In this document: positions 15,170 to 21,188 of the stretch, one piece after another
Numbering within the stretch: the first letter of the stretch is position 1
Layout of the letters: the number at the start of each line of letters is the position of its first letter
Virus record (IMG/VR): IMGVR_UViG_3300025087_000225
Span: 1-33,442 of that record
Reading direction: 5' to 3' (one strand)
DNA length: 33,442 bases
DNA from: a virus
Notes under the pieces: model-generated
Databases searched by the model: none
Told to the model about the DNA's origin: nothing
The model's input: only the letters and a program-made list of their open reading frames with translations
Translations under genes and position numbers: made by a program

Positions 15170-15394
15170 ATGGAACAAAAGACTAAGAGATTTAAGACAG
15201 AGAAATATACTTTCTTTCGGCGCGAAATTGAGCGTTTGGAGTTTCATATCCCTTTGATAATTAAGGAGCTTAGAACGGGAAGGCATCCTTGCGCGGTGCT
15301 TGGTACTTACGGTTTTACTTTCGTGGAAGATATTGAGCGTCTTAAAGAGTATCTGTGCGCAACCAAAAGACAAAAACTCGCCGCCAAACTTTAA
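15170..15394 (+). CDS. Basic small protein, unknown (74 aa)
   Basis: The ATG at 15170 follows the leader TAACTACTACT shared with the previous gene. The sequence is helical and charged (FRREIERLEFHIPLIIKELR, VEDIERLKEYLCATKRQK). It ends the first early gene run. The next 356 bases hold a promoter, a structured RNA candidate and a DnaA box. Function is unknown. Confidence 0.55.
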   Translation: MEQKTKRFKTEKYTFFRREIERLEFHIPLIIKELRTGRHPCAVLGTYGFTFVEDIERLKEYLCATKRQKLAAKL

Positions 15395-15417
15395 CTAAAG
15401 ATGTATCTAGGGGGGTG

Positions 15418-15426
15418 TGGTATACT
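15418..15426 (+). promoter_or_regulatory. Extended -10 promoter (TGGTATACT)
   Basis: TGG-TATACT predicts a start near 15433, just before the structured segment. There is no good -35. It lies 24 bases after the previous gene's stop. Confidence 0.5.
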
Positions 15427-15432
15427 TAATTA

Positions 15433-15565
15433 GTTGGTGTGTTTGGCGCGGGGATGAAACTAAGTCGTAATGCGGATGAGTTAAGAAAGCGAAGCCCCTA
15501 AGCCCCGTTCTGGCTAAAGCCAGACCGAGGGCACAAAGAGGTATAAAAGCCGCCGCGCAAATCTT
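15433..15565 (+). ncRNA. Candidate structured RNA upstream of the replication gene
   Basis: A closing stem TTTGGCGCGG/CCGCGCAAA (15442-15451 with 15553-15561, nine pairs, one bulged G) encloses about 100 bases. Inside it are a TCTGGC/GCCAGA hairpin with a TAAA loop (15509-15524) and a GCCCCG/CGAGGGC stem around that (15502-15532). A promoter lies directly upstream. No gene fits. No known RNA family is recognised. It could be a regulatory RNA or a replication-associated transcript. Confidence 0.45.
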
Positions 15566-15591
15566 CCTCGCGCCTAGCACGTCATAAAAAG

Positions 15592-15600
15592 TTATCCACA
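15592..15600 (+). other. DnaA box (TTATCCACA)
   Basis: This is a perfect match to the bacterial DnaA-box consensus. It sits in the non-coding stretch between the structured RNA candidate and the replication organizer gene. Three further perfect copies occur in the window, at 21619, 24259 and, inverted, 28803. Confidence 0.45.
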
Positions 15601-15680
15601 GGTGCTTTCTGTACGGCTTGTGAAGTGTGGTAGTATTTGTGGTATGGTCAAACGGTTAGGACAACTTAATAATTTGTTGT

Positions 15681-15740
15681 GCGAAGTGGCTTTCTCGTTC
15701 TACGCTCTAACCGGCGCGATCAGCGGGAAAGCCTCTTTGC
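15681..15740 (+). promoter_or_regulatory. Long hairpin ending 10 bases before the replication gene start
   Basis: Arms of 17 bases (15681-15697 and 15724-15740) pair at 16 of 17 positions including two G-U pairs, around a 26-base loop. As RNA it would sit right before the ATG at 15751, suggesting translational control. As DNA it could form a cruciform. It is also the reason an in-frame GTG at 15679 is not taken as the start. Confidence 0.5.
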
Positions 15741-15750
15741 GTTGCAAATT

Positions 15751-16476
15751 ATGGGTAATGGTTGGATAAAACTGCATAGACAGCTCCAACTTAAGGGGTA
15801 CTATAGGCAGTCGCAATATATACACCTATGGGTTCACTTGCTTTTGTGCGCCAACCACAAACGAACGGAGTATATGACCAACGGCCAAATAATACATATT
15901 AAAGAGGGACAACTGCTCACGGGACGCAAGCTACTTGCGGAGGGTACAGGCATACCAGAGACAACTATTGAGCGCATACTCAAAGTGCTTGAAAGTGAAC
16001 ATCAAATTGAACAACAGAAAACGACAAAATACCGTTTAATTACAATAGTTAAATGGGACACCTACCAAAAAGCGGACAGCACTTCGGACAGCAAGCGGAC
16101 AGCAAGCGGACAGCAAGCGGACACAAACAAGAATGTAAAGAAGGATAAGAATGAGAAGAAACAGACCACCGCGCAGAGCGCGGACGACGAAGTGGCTCGG
16201 TTTATACACCTCTTCAAAGAGATAAACCCTTCTATCGGGAGGTTGTACGGCCGGCCACCCCAACGCGCCTCCGCCGAGCGGTTGCTGAAACTCCACCCCC
16301 TTTCGTGGTGGTCGGAATTTATGAAGGGCTACATGGGTGTGTTGGAGGAAAGGTTTTGCCCGAAAGCCACCACCCCCTCTCAAATGGAGGATAAACTCGC
16401 CGCAATAACAATATACGGAAACGAGCGAAGAAAGGGATTAAAAACTAATGTTAAAAATCAACAAGTTATATGGTAA
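15751..16476 (+). CDS. Replication organizer / initiator protein with N-terminal winged helix
   Basis: The 241-residue protein starts at MGNGWIKLHRQL. Residues 1-105 match the N-terminal domain of phage replisome organizers: KGYYRQSQYIHLWVHLLLCANH, then a winged-helix part with LLTGRKLLAEGTGIPETTIERILKVLE. A polar linker (about 107-150) is encoded by 11-bp DNA iterons. The C-terminal part (DEVARFIHLFKEINPSI onward) may recruit the helicase, as in O- or DnaD-type proteins. Such proteins bind an origin inside their own gene. No helicase gene is visible, so host helicase loading is inferred. Confidence 0.7.
   Translation: MGNGWIKLHRQLQLKGYYRQSQYIHLWVHLLLCANHKRTEYMTNGQIIHIKEGQLLTGRKLLAEGTGIPETTIERILKVLESEHQIEQQKTTKYRLITIVKWDTYQKADSTSDSKRTASGQQADTNKNVKKDKNEKKQTTAQSADDEVARFIHLFKEINPSIGRLYGRPPQRASAERLLKLHPLSWWSEFMKGYMGVLEERFCPKATTPSQMEDKLAAITIYGNERRKGLKTNVKNQQVIW
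16071..16126 (+). repeat. Five tandem 11-bp iterons, putative replication origin
   Basis: AGCGGACAGCA occurs exactly at 16071, 16094 and 16105. Variant units lie at 16082 (12 bases, CTTCGGACAGCA) and 16116 (AGCGGACACAA). Because 11 is not a multiple of three, the encoded linker is not repetitive, so the repeat is kept at DNA level. An A-rich purine stretch follows (16127-16165), a plausible unwinding element. The arrangement parallels origins inside lambdoid O genes. Confidence 0.65.
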
Positions 16477-16892
16477 ATACTTACTATAAAATTGTGTATG
16501 GGTTTGAGCCGGAGAACTATATTCCCATTGAGGGTGATGAGCTTGAAAAGGCGATCTATGCTCACATGAGTTTGGCGCGAGCTGCGTTCAGGCAAGGTTC
16601 GGCAGACTTTAGTCGTGGCGGAATTATGATACAACCCGACATAAACGCCGCGATGGGTTGGACACGGGGATACAAACTCGGAGCGGACGACTACGCAGAA
16701 GTTGAGCAAAAAGGAATTGACCGCCTCCACCAAAAGCACTACTCAAAAGTAAAAGAGCGCGTGGAGTATCTAAAAGCCCACAACAAGACCGACCTCATAG
16801 GAAAAAACATACCGATACCGGAATTAGAAAAACCAAAAGGCAACGAGGAAAGAGGCGGAGAAATGAAACGAATTATACCCCCACTTAACTAA
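16470..16892 (+). CDS. Protein of unknown function next to the initiator (140 aa)
   Basis: It overlaps the organizer gene by seven bases, so co-translation is likely. The first 75 residues look folded (YYKIVYGFEPENYIPIEGDE, MSLARAAFRQGSADFSRGG, AAMGWTRGYKLGADDYAEVE). The rest is a charged helix and a Pro/Lys-rich end. In phage genomes the gene after the organizer is often a helicase loader, but no P-loop is visible here, so that is not claimed. Confidence 0.6.
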   Translation: MVNTYYKIVYGFEPENYIPIEGDELEKAIYAHMSLARAAFRQGSADFSRGGIMIQPDINAAMGWTRGYKLGADDYAEVEQKGIDRLHQKHYSKVKERVEYLKAHNKTDLIGKNIPIPELEKPKGNEERGGEMKRIIPPLN

Positions 16893-16904
16893 GAGAAAAG
16901 ATAT

Positions 16905-17813
16905 ATGAGTGAAAGAATTATTTGTGGCGATAGCTTAGAGGTTCTTAAAACCCTTGAAAGTGAAAGTGTGGATTGCGTTATCACTTCCCCGCCGTATTGG
17001 GGGCTTAGGGATTACGGCGTAGACGGACAGCTCGGACTAGAACCTCATTTCAATGAGTATATTGAGAAACTGGTGGCGATTTTTGACGAAGTGAAACGGG
17101 TGCTGAAAAAAGAAGGAACTTGCTGGGTCAATCTCGGCGACACCTACTCCGGTAACAAAGAGGGTAAGACCGACAACAAAGTTTCGCAGTATCTCAAAGA
17201 CACCACTACCCGATTACACAAAAAAGCGGTAATACAGGAAAAGTCTTTATGCCAAGTCCCCTCACGGTTTGCAATAGCTATGACGGATAGGGGTTGGATT
17301 TTGCGTAATCGTTTAATCTGGCACAAACCTAATTGTATGCCCAGTTCGGTAGAGGATAGGTTTACGGTAGACTACGAGGATGTGTTCTTTTTCGTGAAAA
17401 GCAAGAAGTATTTTTTTGAGCAACAGTTAGAAAAAAGTATTTGGGCAGAATCAGACTCAAGGTTTGAAAATGGCCCGACACGGGGAGGAAAAACAGTAAC
17501 GGGTGAATACGCAATAGACAAGGGTGGTGCATACCGCGAAGATGGAATGAAAAATAAGCGTACTGTTTGGACAGTAAATACACACGGCTACTCCGAAGCC
17601 CACTTCGCCACCTTCCCAGAAGCACTTGTTGAGCCGATGGTGCTTGCTGGCTCACCGAAGGGCAGTTTAATCCTTGACCCATTCTCTGGCGCGGCCACCA
17701 CCGGAGTAGTAGCTAAAAAACTCGGCAGAAACTATCTAGGCATAGAAATTTCGCCTGTTTATGTAAAAATGAGTGAAGAGAGACTTGCAAGAACACCAAC
17801 ACCCCTCTTCTAA
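16905..17813 (+). CDS. DNA methyltransferase, beta class (SPPY motif)
   Basis: The product is 302 residues. Catalytic motif IV TSPPYW (residues 27-32) comes first, and the SAM-binding motif I DPFSGAATTG (258-267) comes near the C-terminus, the order of class beta N4-cytosine or N6-adenine methyltransferases. The central part (about 90-220) is probably the target recognition region. An XRE-family regulator follows and no restriction nuclease gene is adjacent, so it is probably solitary. It would protect phage DNA from host nucleases or regulate packaging or expression. SPPY is more usual in N4-cytosine enzymes, but the base cannot be assigned. Confidence 0.85.
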   Translation: MSERIICGDSLEVLKTLESESVDCVITSPPYWGLRDYGVDGQLGLEPHFNEYIEKLVAIFDEVKRVLKKEGTCWVNLGDTYSGNKEGKTDNKVSQYLKDTTTRLHKKAVIQEKSLCQVPSRFAIAMTDRGWILRNRLIWHKPNCMPSSVEDRFTVDYEDVFFFVKSKKYFFEQQLEKSIWAESDSRFENGPTRGGKTVTGEYAIDKGGAYREDGMKNKRTVWTVNTHGYSEAHFATFPEALVEPMVLAGSPKGSLILDPFSGAATTGVVAKKLGRNYLGIEISPVYVKMSEERLARTPTPLF

Positions 17814-17838
17814 CCCCCCTAAAGGAGAATAAGGGGGT
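17813..17838 (+). terminator. Possible weak terminator after the methyltransferase
   Basis: ACCCCC (17813-17818) and GGGGGT (17833-17838) can pair around a 14-base loop. No T-run follows, so it may be a pause or processing hairpin rather than a true terminator. Confidence 0.35.
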
Positions 17839-17852
17839 GGGGATAAGTAGAT

Positions 17853-17880
17853 TTGACTGTAAGCGTGGGTATGCTAACAT
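17853..17880 (+). promoter_or_regulatory. Promoter of the XRE regulator (TTGACT-16-TAACAT)
   Basis: TTGACT (17853-17858) and TAACAT (17875-17880) are 16 bases apart. The ATG at 17887 begins six bases after the -10, predicting a leaderless or near-leaderless transcript, although AAGG lies just before the ATG. Confidence 0.45.
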
Positions 17881-17886
17881 AAGGAC

Positions 17887-18165
17887 ATGAATCTTAAAGA
17901 TGCACTAGATAACTTAGATTTTAAGTGTGCTTTGGTAGATGATGCCCAAAACGAGGCTGAACTCGCTCAAGTAGTAGTTGGCGAGTGTATCCGTAAAGAG
18001 CGCCGCGCCAAAAGCATATCTCTTAGAAAATTTGCAGAAAGAGTAAAAATAAGTCCGGCGTATCTGTCCGACATAGAACGAGGCAACCGCTATCCTGCTT
18101 ACGAAGTTCTCGAACGCATCAAAAGACAATTACCCGCACCCAAATCCCCCTCTAAGATAATATGA
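17887..18165 (+). CDS. XRE/Cro-family transcriptional regulator, 92 aa
   Basis: Residues about 32-80 form a helix-turn-helix of the Cro/C1 type. The pattern RKERRAKSISLRKFAERVKI then SPAYLSDIERGNRYPAYEVLERI is characteristic, with the recognition helix around residues 56-66. It has its own promoter. It stands between the methyltransferase and a run of accessory genes, so it may repress early transcription or act as a controller-type partner of the methyltransferase. The start of the next gene overlaps its stop (ATGA). Confidence 0.8.
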   Translation: MNLKDALDNLDFKCALVDDAQNEAELAQVVVGECIRKERRAKSISLRKFAERVKISPAYLSDIERGNRYPAYEVLERIKRQLPAPKSPSKII

Positions 18166-18470
18166 TTCCTAAATCTGCAATAAAAAAAGCGGTTAGTGGT
18201 GGGTGGAACTCTTCTTATTTGCCAAATGACGAAGAGTATTGGACACGAGAACATTTCTGTGTAGTCGCCCTCGACCTCTCCTTCTGGCAAGCGTTGTTTC
18301 CGTGGACAGGGTTTGACGGACATTACATAAAGTGTGCTCTATACGAAAAACAAGATGAAGATTGTAATTGTTCAAAAAAAGAAGAGTGGAAAGAAAAAGC
18401 CCACCACTTCTACGACCTCATCCTCACTGGCGGGAATACGGAAAAGTTTTGGCAAGAATTATTAAACTAA
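18162..18470 (+). CDS. Conserved-looking phage protein, unknown (102 aa)
   Basis: It overlaps the XRE gene by four bases. It is rich in Trp and other aromatics (WNSSYLP, YWTREHFC, LSFWQALFPW) with a short cysteine pair (DCNC). No known fold is recognised. The aromatic content and lack of low complexity support a real, folded protein. Close coupling to the regulator may mean co-expression only. Confidence 0.6.
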   Translation: MIPKSAIKKAVSGGWNSSYLPNDEEYWTREHFCVVALDLSFWQALFPWTGFDGHYIKCALYEKQDEDCNCSKKEEWKEKAHHFYDLILTGGNTEKFWQELLN

Positions 18471-18479
18471 GATACTAAT

Positions 18480-18578
18480 ATGAAGAAAGAGTTTGCCTAC
18501 GCAGTTAGTTCTATAATTCTCTGTTCCATCTCATTCATTGTTGCTGTCAAAATGCTAGTACACATTTTAACTAACTAA
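18480..18578 (+). CDS. 32-aa single-helix membrane peptide
   Basis: The ATG at 18480 follows ACTAAT and has no Shine-Dalgarno. After a charged start (MKKEF) comes one hydrophobic helix (about residues 9-24, SSIILCSISFIVAV). It is spaced nine bases after one gene and three before the next, as expected in this packed cluster. Such peptides often act at the host membrane. Role unknown. Confidence 0.45.
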   Translation: MKKEFAYAVSSIILCSISFIVAVKMLVHILTN

Positions 18579-18581
18579 TAT

Positions 18582-18767
18582 ATGAATAAAGAAAAAACAA
18601 TTAAAGCGTGGCTCGTCCTTGGGGGAAGAAATGATAAGGGAGGAATTGCACACCACAACTATTATCCAATGATTTTTATTCAAAGAACGAAGCCAAAAGT
18701 ATGGAAAATCGCAAACGAAAAAGCAGAGACGGTTGTCCCTTGCACCATAACTTACAAACTACCCTAA
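18582..18767 (+). CDS. Small protein, unknown (61 aa)
   Basis: It starts MNKEKTIKAWLVLGGRND and contains HHNYYPMIFIQRTKPKVW, followed by a short beta-like end. It is one of a series of small accessory genes in tight succession. No motif is known. The next gene begins with the same MNKE start, probably by shared boundary sequence rather than homology. Confidence 0.55.
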   Translation: MNKEKTIKAWLVLGGRNDKGGIAHHNYYPMIFIQRTKPKVWKIANEKAETVVPCTITYKLP

Positions 18768-18774
18768 CCCCTAT

Positions 18775-18957
18775 ATGAATAAAGAATCAAAACATTTGTG
18801 GTCGATGCGGGAAATTGAAGAGTATTACACCAAAGAGGGTGAGGATGTTTACTACCATTGGCGAATTCCCAGTATGAAAGATGATAAGTGGCACAAAGAG
18901 TTTACTGGTCACAAAGAAATTCCGTGGGTTGAATTTCCCGTCCCCCCAACAGAATAA
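18775..18957 (+). CDS. Small acidic/aromatic protein, unknown (60 aa)
   Basis: The sequence is rich in Trp, Tyr and charged residues (MREIEEYYTKEGEDVYYHWR) and ends EFPVPPTE, where the Pro pair is encoded by a C-run of the gene boundary. No known domain. It lies three bases before the next start. Confidence 0.5.
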   Translation: MNKESKHLWSMREIEEYYTKEGEDVYYHWRIPSMKDDKWHKEFTGHKEIPWVEFPVPPTE

Positions 18958-18959
18958 AT

Positions 18960-19295
18960 ATGGAATACGAACTAGCAAAACAATTGAAGGAGGCGGGGTT
19001 TCCGCAAAAGTCTCAATTTTGGTGGCACAAGGGTAAAATCAAATGGCAGGGCGGCACATCAAAGACATTTGAGAAGATGGTTGCAACTGGTTATGTCGCT
19101 GCCCCCACCATCTCCGAACTCATAGAGGCGTGTGAAGGAAAATTGTTTGCCTTGTATCGAACCGCTAATGGTCAGTGGTTCGCAGACTATCACGAGAAGG
19201 ATAACTGGCTATCTCCTAAAAAGAGCACCGATATTTTTGACACGCTTGAAGAAGTTATCGCAAAACTTTGGCTCGCATTACACGCTAATAAATAG
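18960..19295 (+). CDS. Conserved small phage protein, unknown (111 aa)
   Basis: The layout is familiar from many phages: ELAKQLKEAGFPQ at the start, TGYVAAPTISELIEACEGKL in the middle, and EEVIAKLWLALHANK at the end. Function has not been established for that group. It is probably a small alpha/beta protein. It sits between unrelated small genes with two- and three-base gaps. Confidence 0.65.
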   Translation: MEYELAKQLKEAGFPQKSQFWWHKGKIKWQGGTSKTFEKMVATGYVAAPTISELIEACEGKLFALYRTANGQWFADYHEKDNWLSPKKSTDIFDTLEEVIAKLWLALHANK

Positions 19296-19297
19296 AT

Positions 19298-19582
19298 ATG
19301 GAAAAGGTTAAAAACAATTTATCTGCTGAAGAGGTTAGGATTAGGCGTGAGGTTGTGTTTGAGTTGCGGGACTTACCACCTGCCGAAATTGCCGAGTGGT
19401 TTCACGACTTCTATGAGAGTTTCGCCAAAATGAAAGGGTGGAGTACACAAGAAAAGACCCGCGTTGCCTTTAAAGATTTGCCCGAAAAGAATAAGGAAAC
19501 AATGATTTGTACCACAAGCGCAGTCTTACAAGAACTTGCAGGAAGACTTGCTCTACCCCTTATCCAATCCCGCCCCAAATAA
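19298..19582 (+). CDS. Helical protein, unknown (94 aa)
   Basis: It is almost entirely helix-forming (EVRIRREVVFELRDLPPAEI, WFHDFYESFAKMKGW, KNKETMICTTSAVLQELA). No catalytic motif, cysteine pair or membrane segment is seen. The gene starts two bases after its upstream neighbour and ends in the first copy of a 35-bp boundary repeat. Confidence 0.6.
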   Translation: MEKVKNNLSAEEVRIRREVVFELRDLPPAEIAEWFHDFYESFAKMKGWSTQEKTRVAFKDLPEKNKETMICTTSAVLQELAGRLALPLIQSRPK

Positions 19583-19603
19583 ATAATAAGTAAGGATATG
19601 AAA
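19569..19603 (+). repeat. 35-bp gene-boundary repeat, copy 1
   Basis: This stretch covers the end of the 94-aa gene and the start of the YopX gene. It matches 20167-20201 with one mismatch (19594 G against 20192 A). The two copies are read in different frames by their upstream genes. Confidence 0.85.
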
Positions 19604-20026
19604 AGAGAAATTAAATTCAGGGTGTGGGATAAAAATGAACGGCAAATGTATCCGTTGGTGGACTTCAATCAGACTTGGATTTCTGTGCCTGTCATGGACG
19701 AAGACGGCGGTCACCTCGAACAACGAAAAAAAGACGACGTTGAGTTGATGCAATACACCGGCCTCAAAGACAAGAGCGGGAAGGAGATATACGAGGGGGA
19801 TGTTGTAAAGTTCACAGAAAAGTGTTGTGATAACGCTTACTCCTCTTTTGTCATAAACTGGGATGACATTTCTGCCAGTTTTGTCTGTAGTGACTTTAAG
19901 GGGCGTTACTATAGATGGCTTTCTTCGATGAAACCAGATACCCATTTTAGTGTTAAATATGAAAGTAAAAAAATCATCGGCAACATTTATGAGAACCCTG
20001 AGCTTTTAAATCCCCCCACTAAATAA
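19598..20026 (+). CDS. YopX-family protein, 142 aa
   Basis: The family signature is present: KREIKFRVWDKNERQMYP at the start, LMQYTGLKDKSGKEIYEGD in the middle (about 50-68) and IIGNIYENPELL near the end. YopX proteins are widespread in phages and prophages and form small beta-rich oligomers of unknown function. The gene starts inside boundary repeat copy 1 and ends NPPTK before a C-tract boundary. Confidence 0.8.
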   Translation: MKREIKFRVWDKNERQMYPLVDFNQTWISVPVMDEDGGHLEQRKKDDVELMQYTGLKDKSGKEIYEGDVVKFTEKCCDNAYSSFVINWDDISASFVCSDFKGRYYRWLSSMKPDTHFSVKYESKKIIGNIYENPELLNPPTK

Positions 20027-20028
20027 AT

Positions 20029-20184
20029 ATGGAAGAAATATCACACCATCAGTGGCAGTTAGAGAAAAAGCGTTTAGCTTTTGAGAAATATGTGCGCGGA
20101 GAATTAGATGTTGATAGTTTCCGACTTGAATTGCGCTTGGTTGACGAAACGGGAAGTATTACCGACCCCGCCCCAAATAAATAA
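20029..20184 (+). CDS. Small charged protein, unknown (51 aa)
   Basis: It runs from ATG 20029 (MEEISHHQWQLEKKRLAFEK) to TAA at 20182-20184, with a helical, charged sequence and a short tail DPAPNK encoded by the second boundary repeat. It begins two bases after the YopX stop. No family is recognised. Confidence 0.5.
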   Translation: MEEISHHQWQLEKKRLAFEKYVRGELDVDSFRLELRLVDETGSITDPAPNK

Positions 20185-20201
20185 TAAGTAAAGATATGAA
20201 A
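20167..20201 (+). repeat. 35-bp gene-boundary repeat, copy 2
   Basis: It is identical to 19569-19603 except one base. It spans the end of the 51-aa gene and the start of the DUF3268-like gene. The upstream reading frame differs from that of copy 1. Confidence 0.85.
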
Positions 20202-20615
20202 GAAGAATACGAAGTAATTTGTCCGTCTTGCGAGAAACCTGCTGAATGGATACCCAACGAGCAGGTATACGGGCGGCGATATGGTAAATCTTGGATGTGC
20301 TATTACTGCCGTGAGTGCGACTATATGGTGGGAGTGCATAACAACACCCGTCAACCACTCGGCACAATGGTCGGCAAAGAGCTTCGTAATCTCCGCAAAA
20401 AAGTTCACTCCAAAATAGACCCACTTTGGAAGACAGGAAAAATCAAGCGTGGGCATTTATATGCCCGTATCTCCAAAGCTCTCGGCTACACTTACCACAC
20501 GGGAGAAACTGACGCTGAAACTTGCCGCAAGGTTCTCTCATTAGACGAAGAATATTTGTCGGGTAAAATAAAAGAGCTAAACTTTACCCCCCCACTAAAT
20601 AGATATGAAAGTTAA
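20196..20615 (+). CDS. DUF3268-like zinc-finger protein, 139 aa
   Basis: CPSC (residues 9-12) and CYYCREC (35-41) provide a zinc site, followed by YMVGVHNNTRQPLGTM. That combination, and the helical remainder with KIDPLWKTGKIKRG and ISKALGY, is typical of a family of phage-encoded zinc-finger proteins of unknown function (DUF3268). The start lies in boundary repeat copy 2. The next gene overlaps its end by 11 bases. Confidence 0.75.
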   Translation: MKEEYEVICPSCEKPAEWIPNEQVYGRRYGKSWMCYYCRECDYMVGVHNNTRQPLGTMVGKELRNLRKKVHSKIDPLWKTGKIKRGHLYARISKALGYTYHTGETDAETCRKVLSLDEEYLSGKIKELNFTPPLNRYES

Positions 20616-20898
20616 AATCAGCAAAGAGGAGTACAAAAAGGCTTGGTACGCACACCAACCCGATGACTTGCCAGACTTCGTAGAGCTTGAAGTTGAACCT
20701 GTAGAGGAGAAGTGCACCTGCGGCCAACCGACTTATCACGAGGATAATTGTGCGCTGACGAAAGAGATAGCTGACCAGCCGAAGAAGATAGAGCTGAAAA
20801 CTGATTGTGCTGGTTGTTGTGCGTGTCCTCACCCAAACCTTGGCGATGTATGCGCAACTCTCCGACTACTCACCGACGCACACAATAAAAGGAAATGA
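20605..20898 (+). CDS. Cysteine-containing protein, unknown (97 aa)
   Basis: It starts MKVKISKEEYKKAW and has several cysteines in the second half (KCTCGQPTYHEDNC, CAGCCACPHPN), perhaps a metal site. It overlaps genes on both sides (11 and four bases). Function is not recognised. The cysteine spacing does not match a common zinc-finger class. Confidence 0.55.
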   Translation: MKVKISKEEYKKAWYAHQPDDLPDFVELEVEPVEEKCTCGQPTYHEDNCALTKEIADQPKKIELKTDCAGCCACPHPNLGDVCATLRLLTDAHNKRK

Positions 20899-21188
20899 AA
20901 AAATCCGCCGAAAACCGAATAGTAGATTTCTTAAAAGAAAATCCAACATTCTTTCCGGCGGCGCAACTCCAAAGAATGAGCTTTGCCAACAAAAACGGTA
21001 CTCTGGCCTCACCAAAAGCAATCTCAAGAAGACTGCAAGAGCTGGCCGAAGGAGAACACGCCATACTGGATGTTGAATATCCGAACGGCCACGCGCACTA
21101 CAAAATAAAACAAGAACACAGAAAAGTAAAGCAGGTGGTAGAGCGTTTATCCGATAACACCGTAAGGGTCAGTTATGTTGCGGTCTAA
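20895..21188 (+). CDS. Winged-helix-like protein, 97 aa
   Basis: The order helix (SAENRIVDFLKENP), helix-turn-helix-like segment (PAAQLQRMSFANKNGTLASP, KAISRRLQELAE) and a beta wing (AILDVEYPNGHAHYKIK) suggests a small winged-helix DNA-binding protein. The rest is a basic helix and a short strand. It may regulate transcription of the following genes. It overlaps the NinG-like gene by 14 bases. Confidence 0.5.
   Translation: MKKSAENRIVDFLKENPTFFPAAQLQRMSFANKNGTLASPKAISRRLQELAEGEHAILDVEYPNGHAHYKIKQEHRKVKQVVERLSDNTVRVSYVAV

Noticed and set aside
15679-15750. Upstream GTG start for the replication organizer
   Set aside because: The extra 24 residues are encoded by the long hairpin and do not resemble the family, whose homology begins at MGNGWIKLHRQL.
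16071-16126. CRISPR-like array
   Set aside because: The units are 11-12 bp in direct tandem with no spacers and lie inside a coding gene. They fit iterons.
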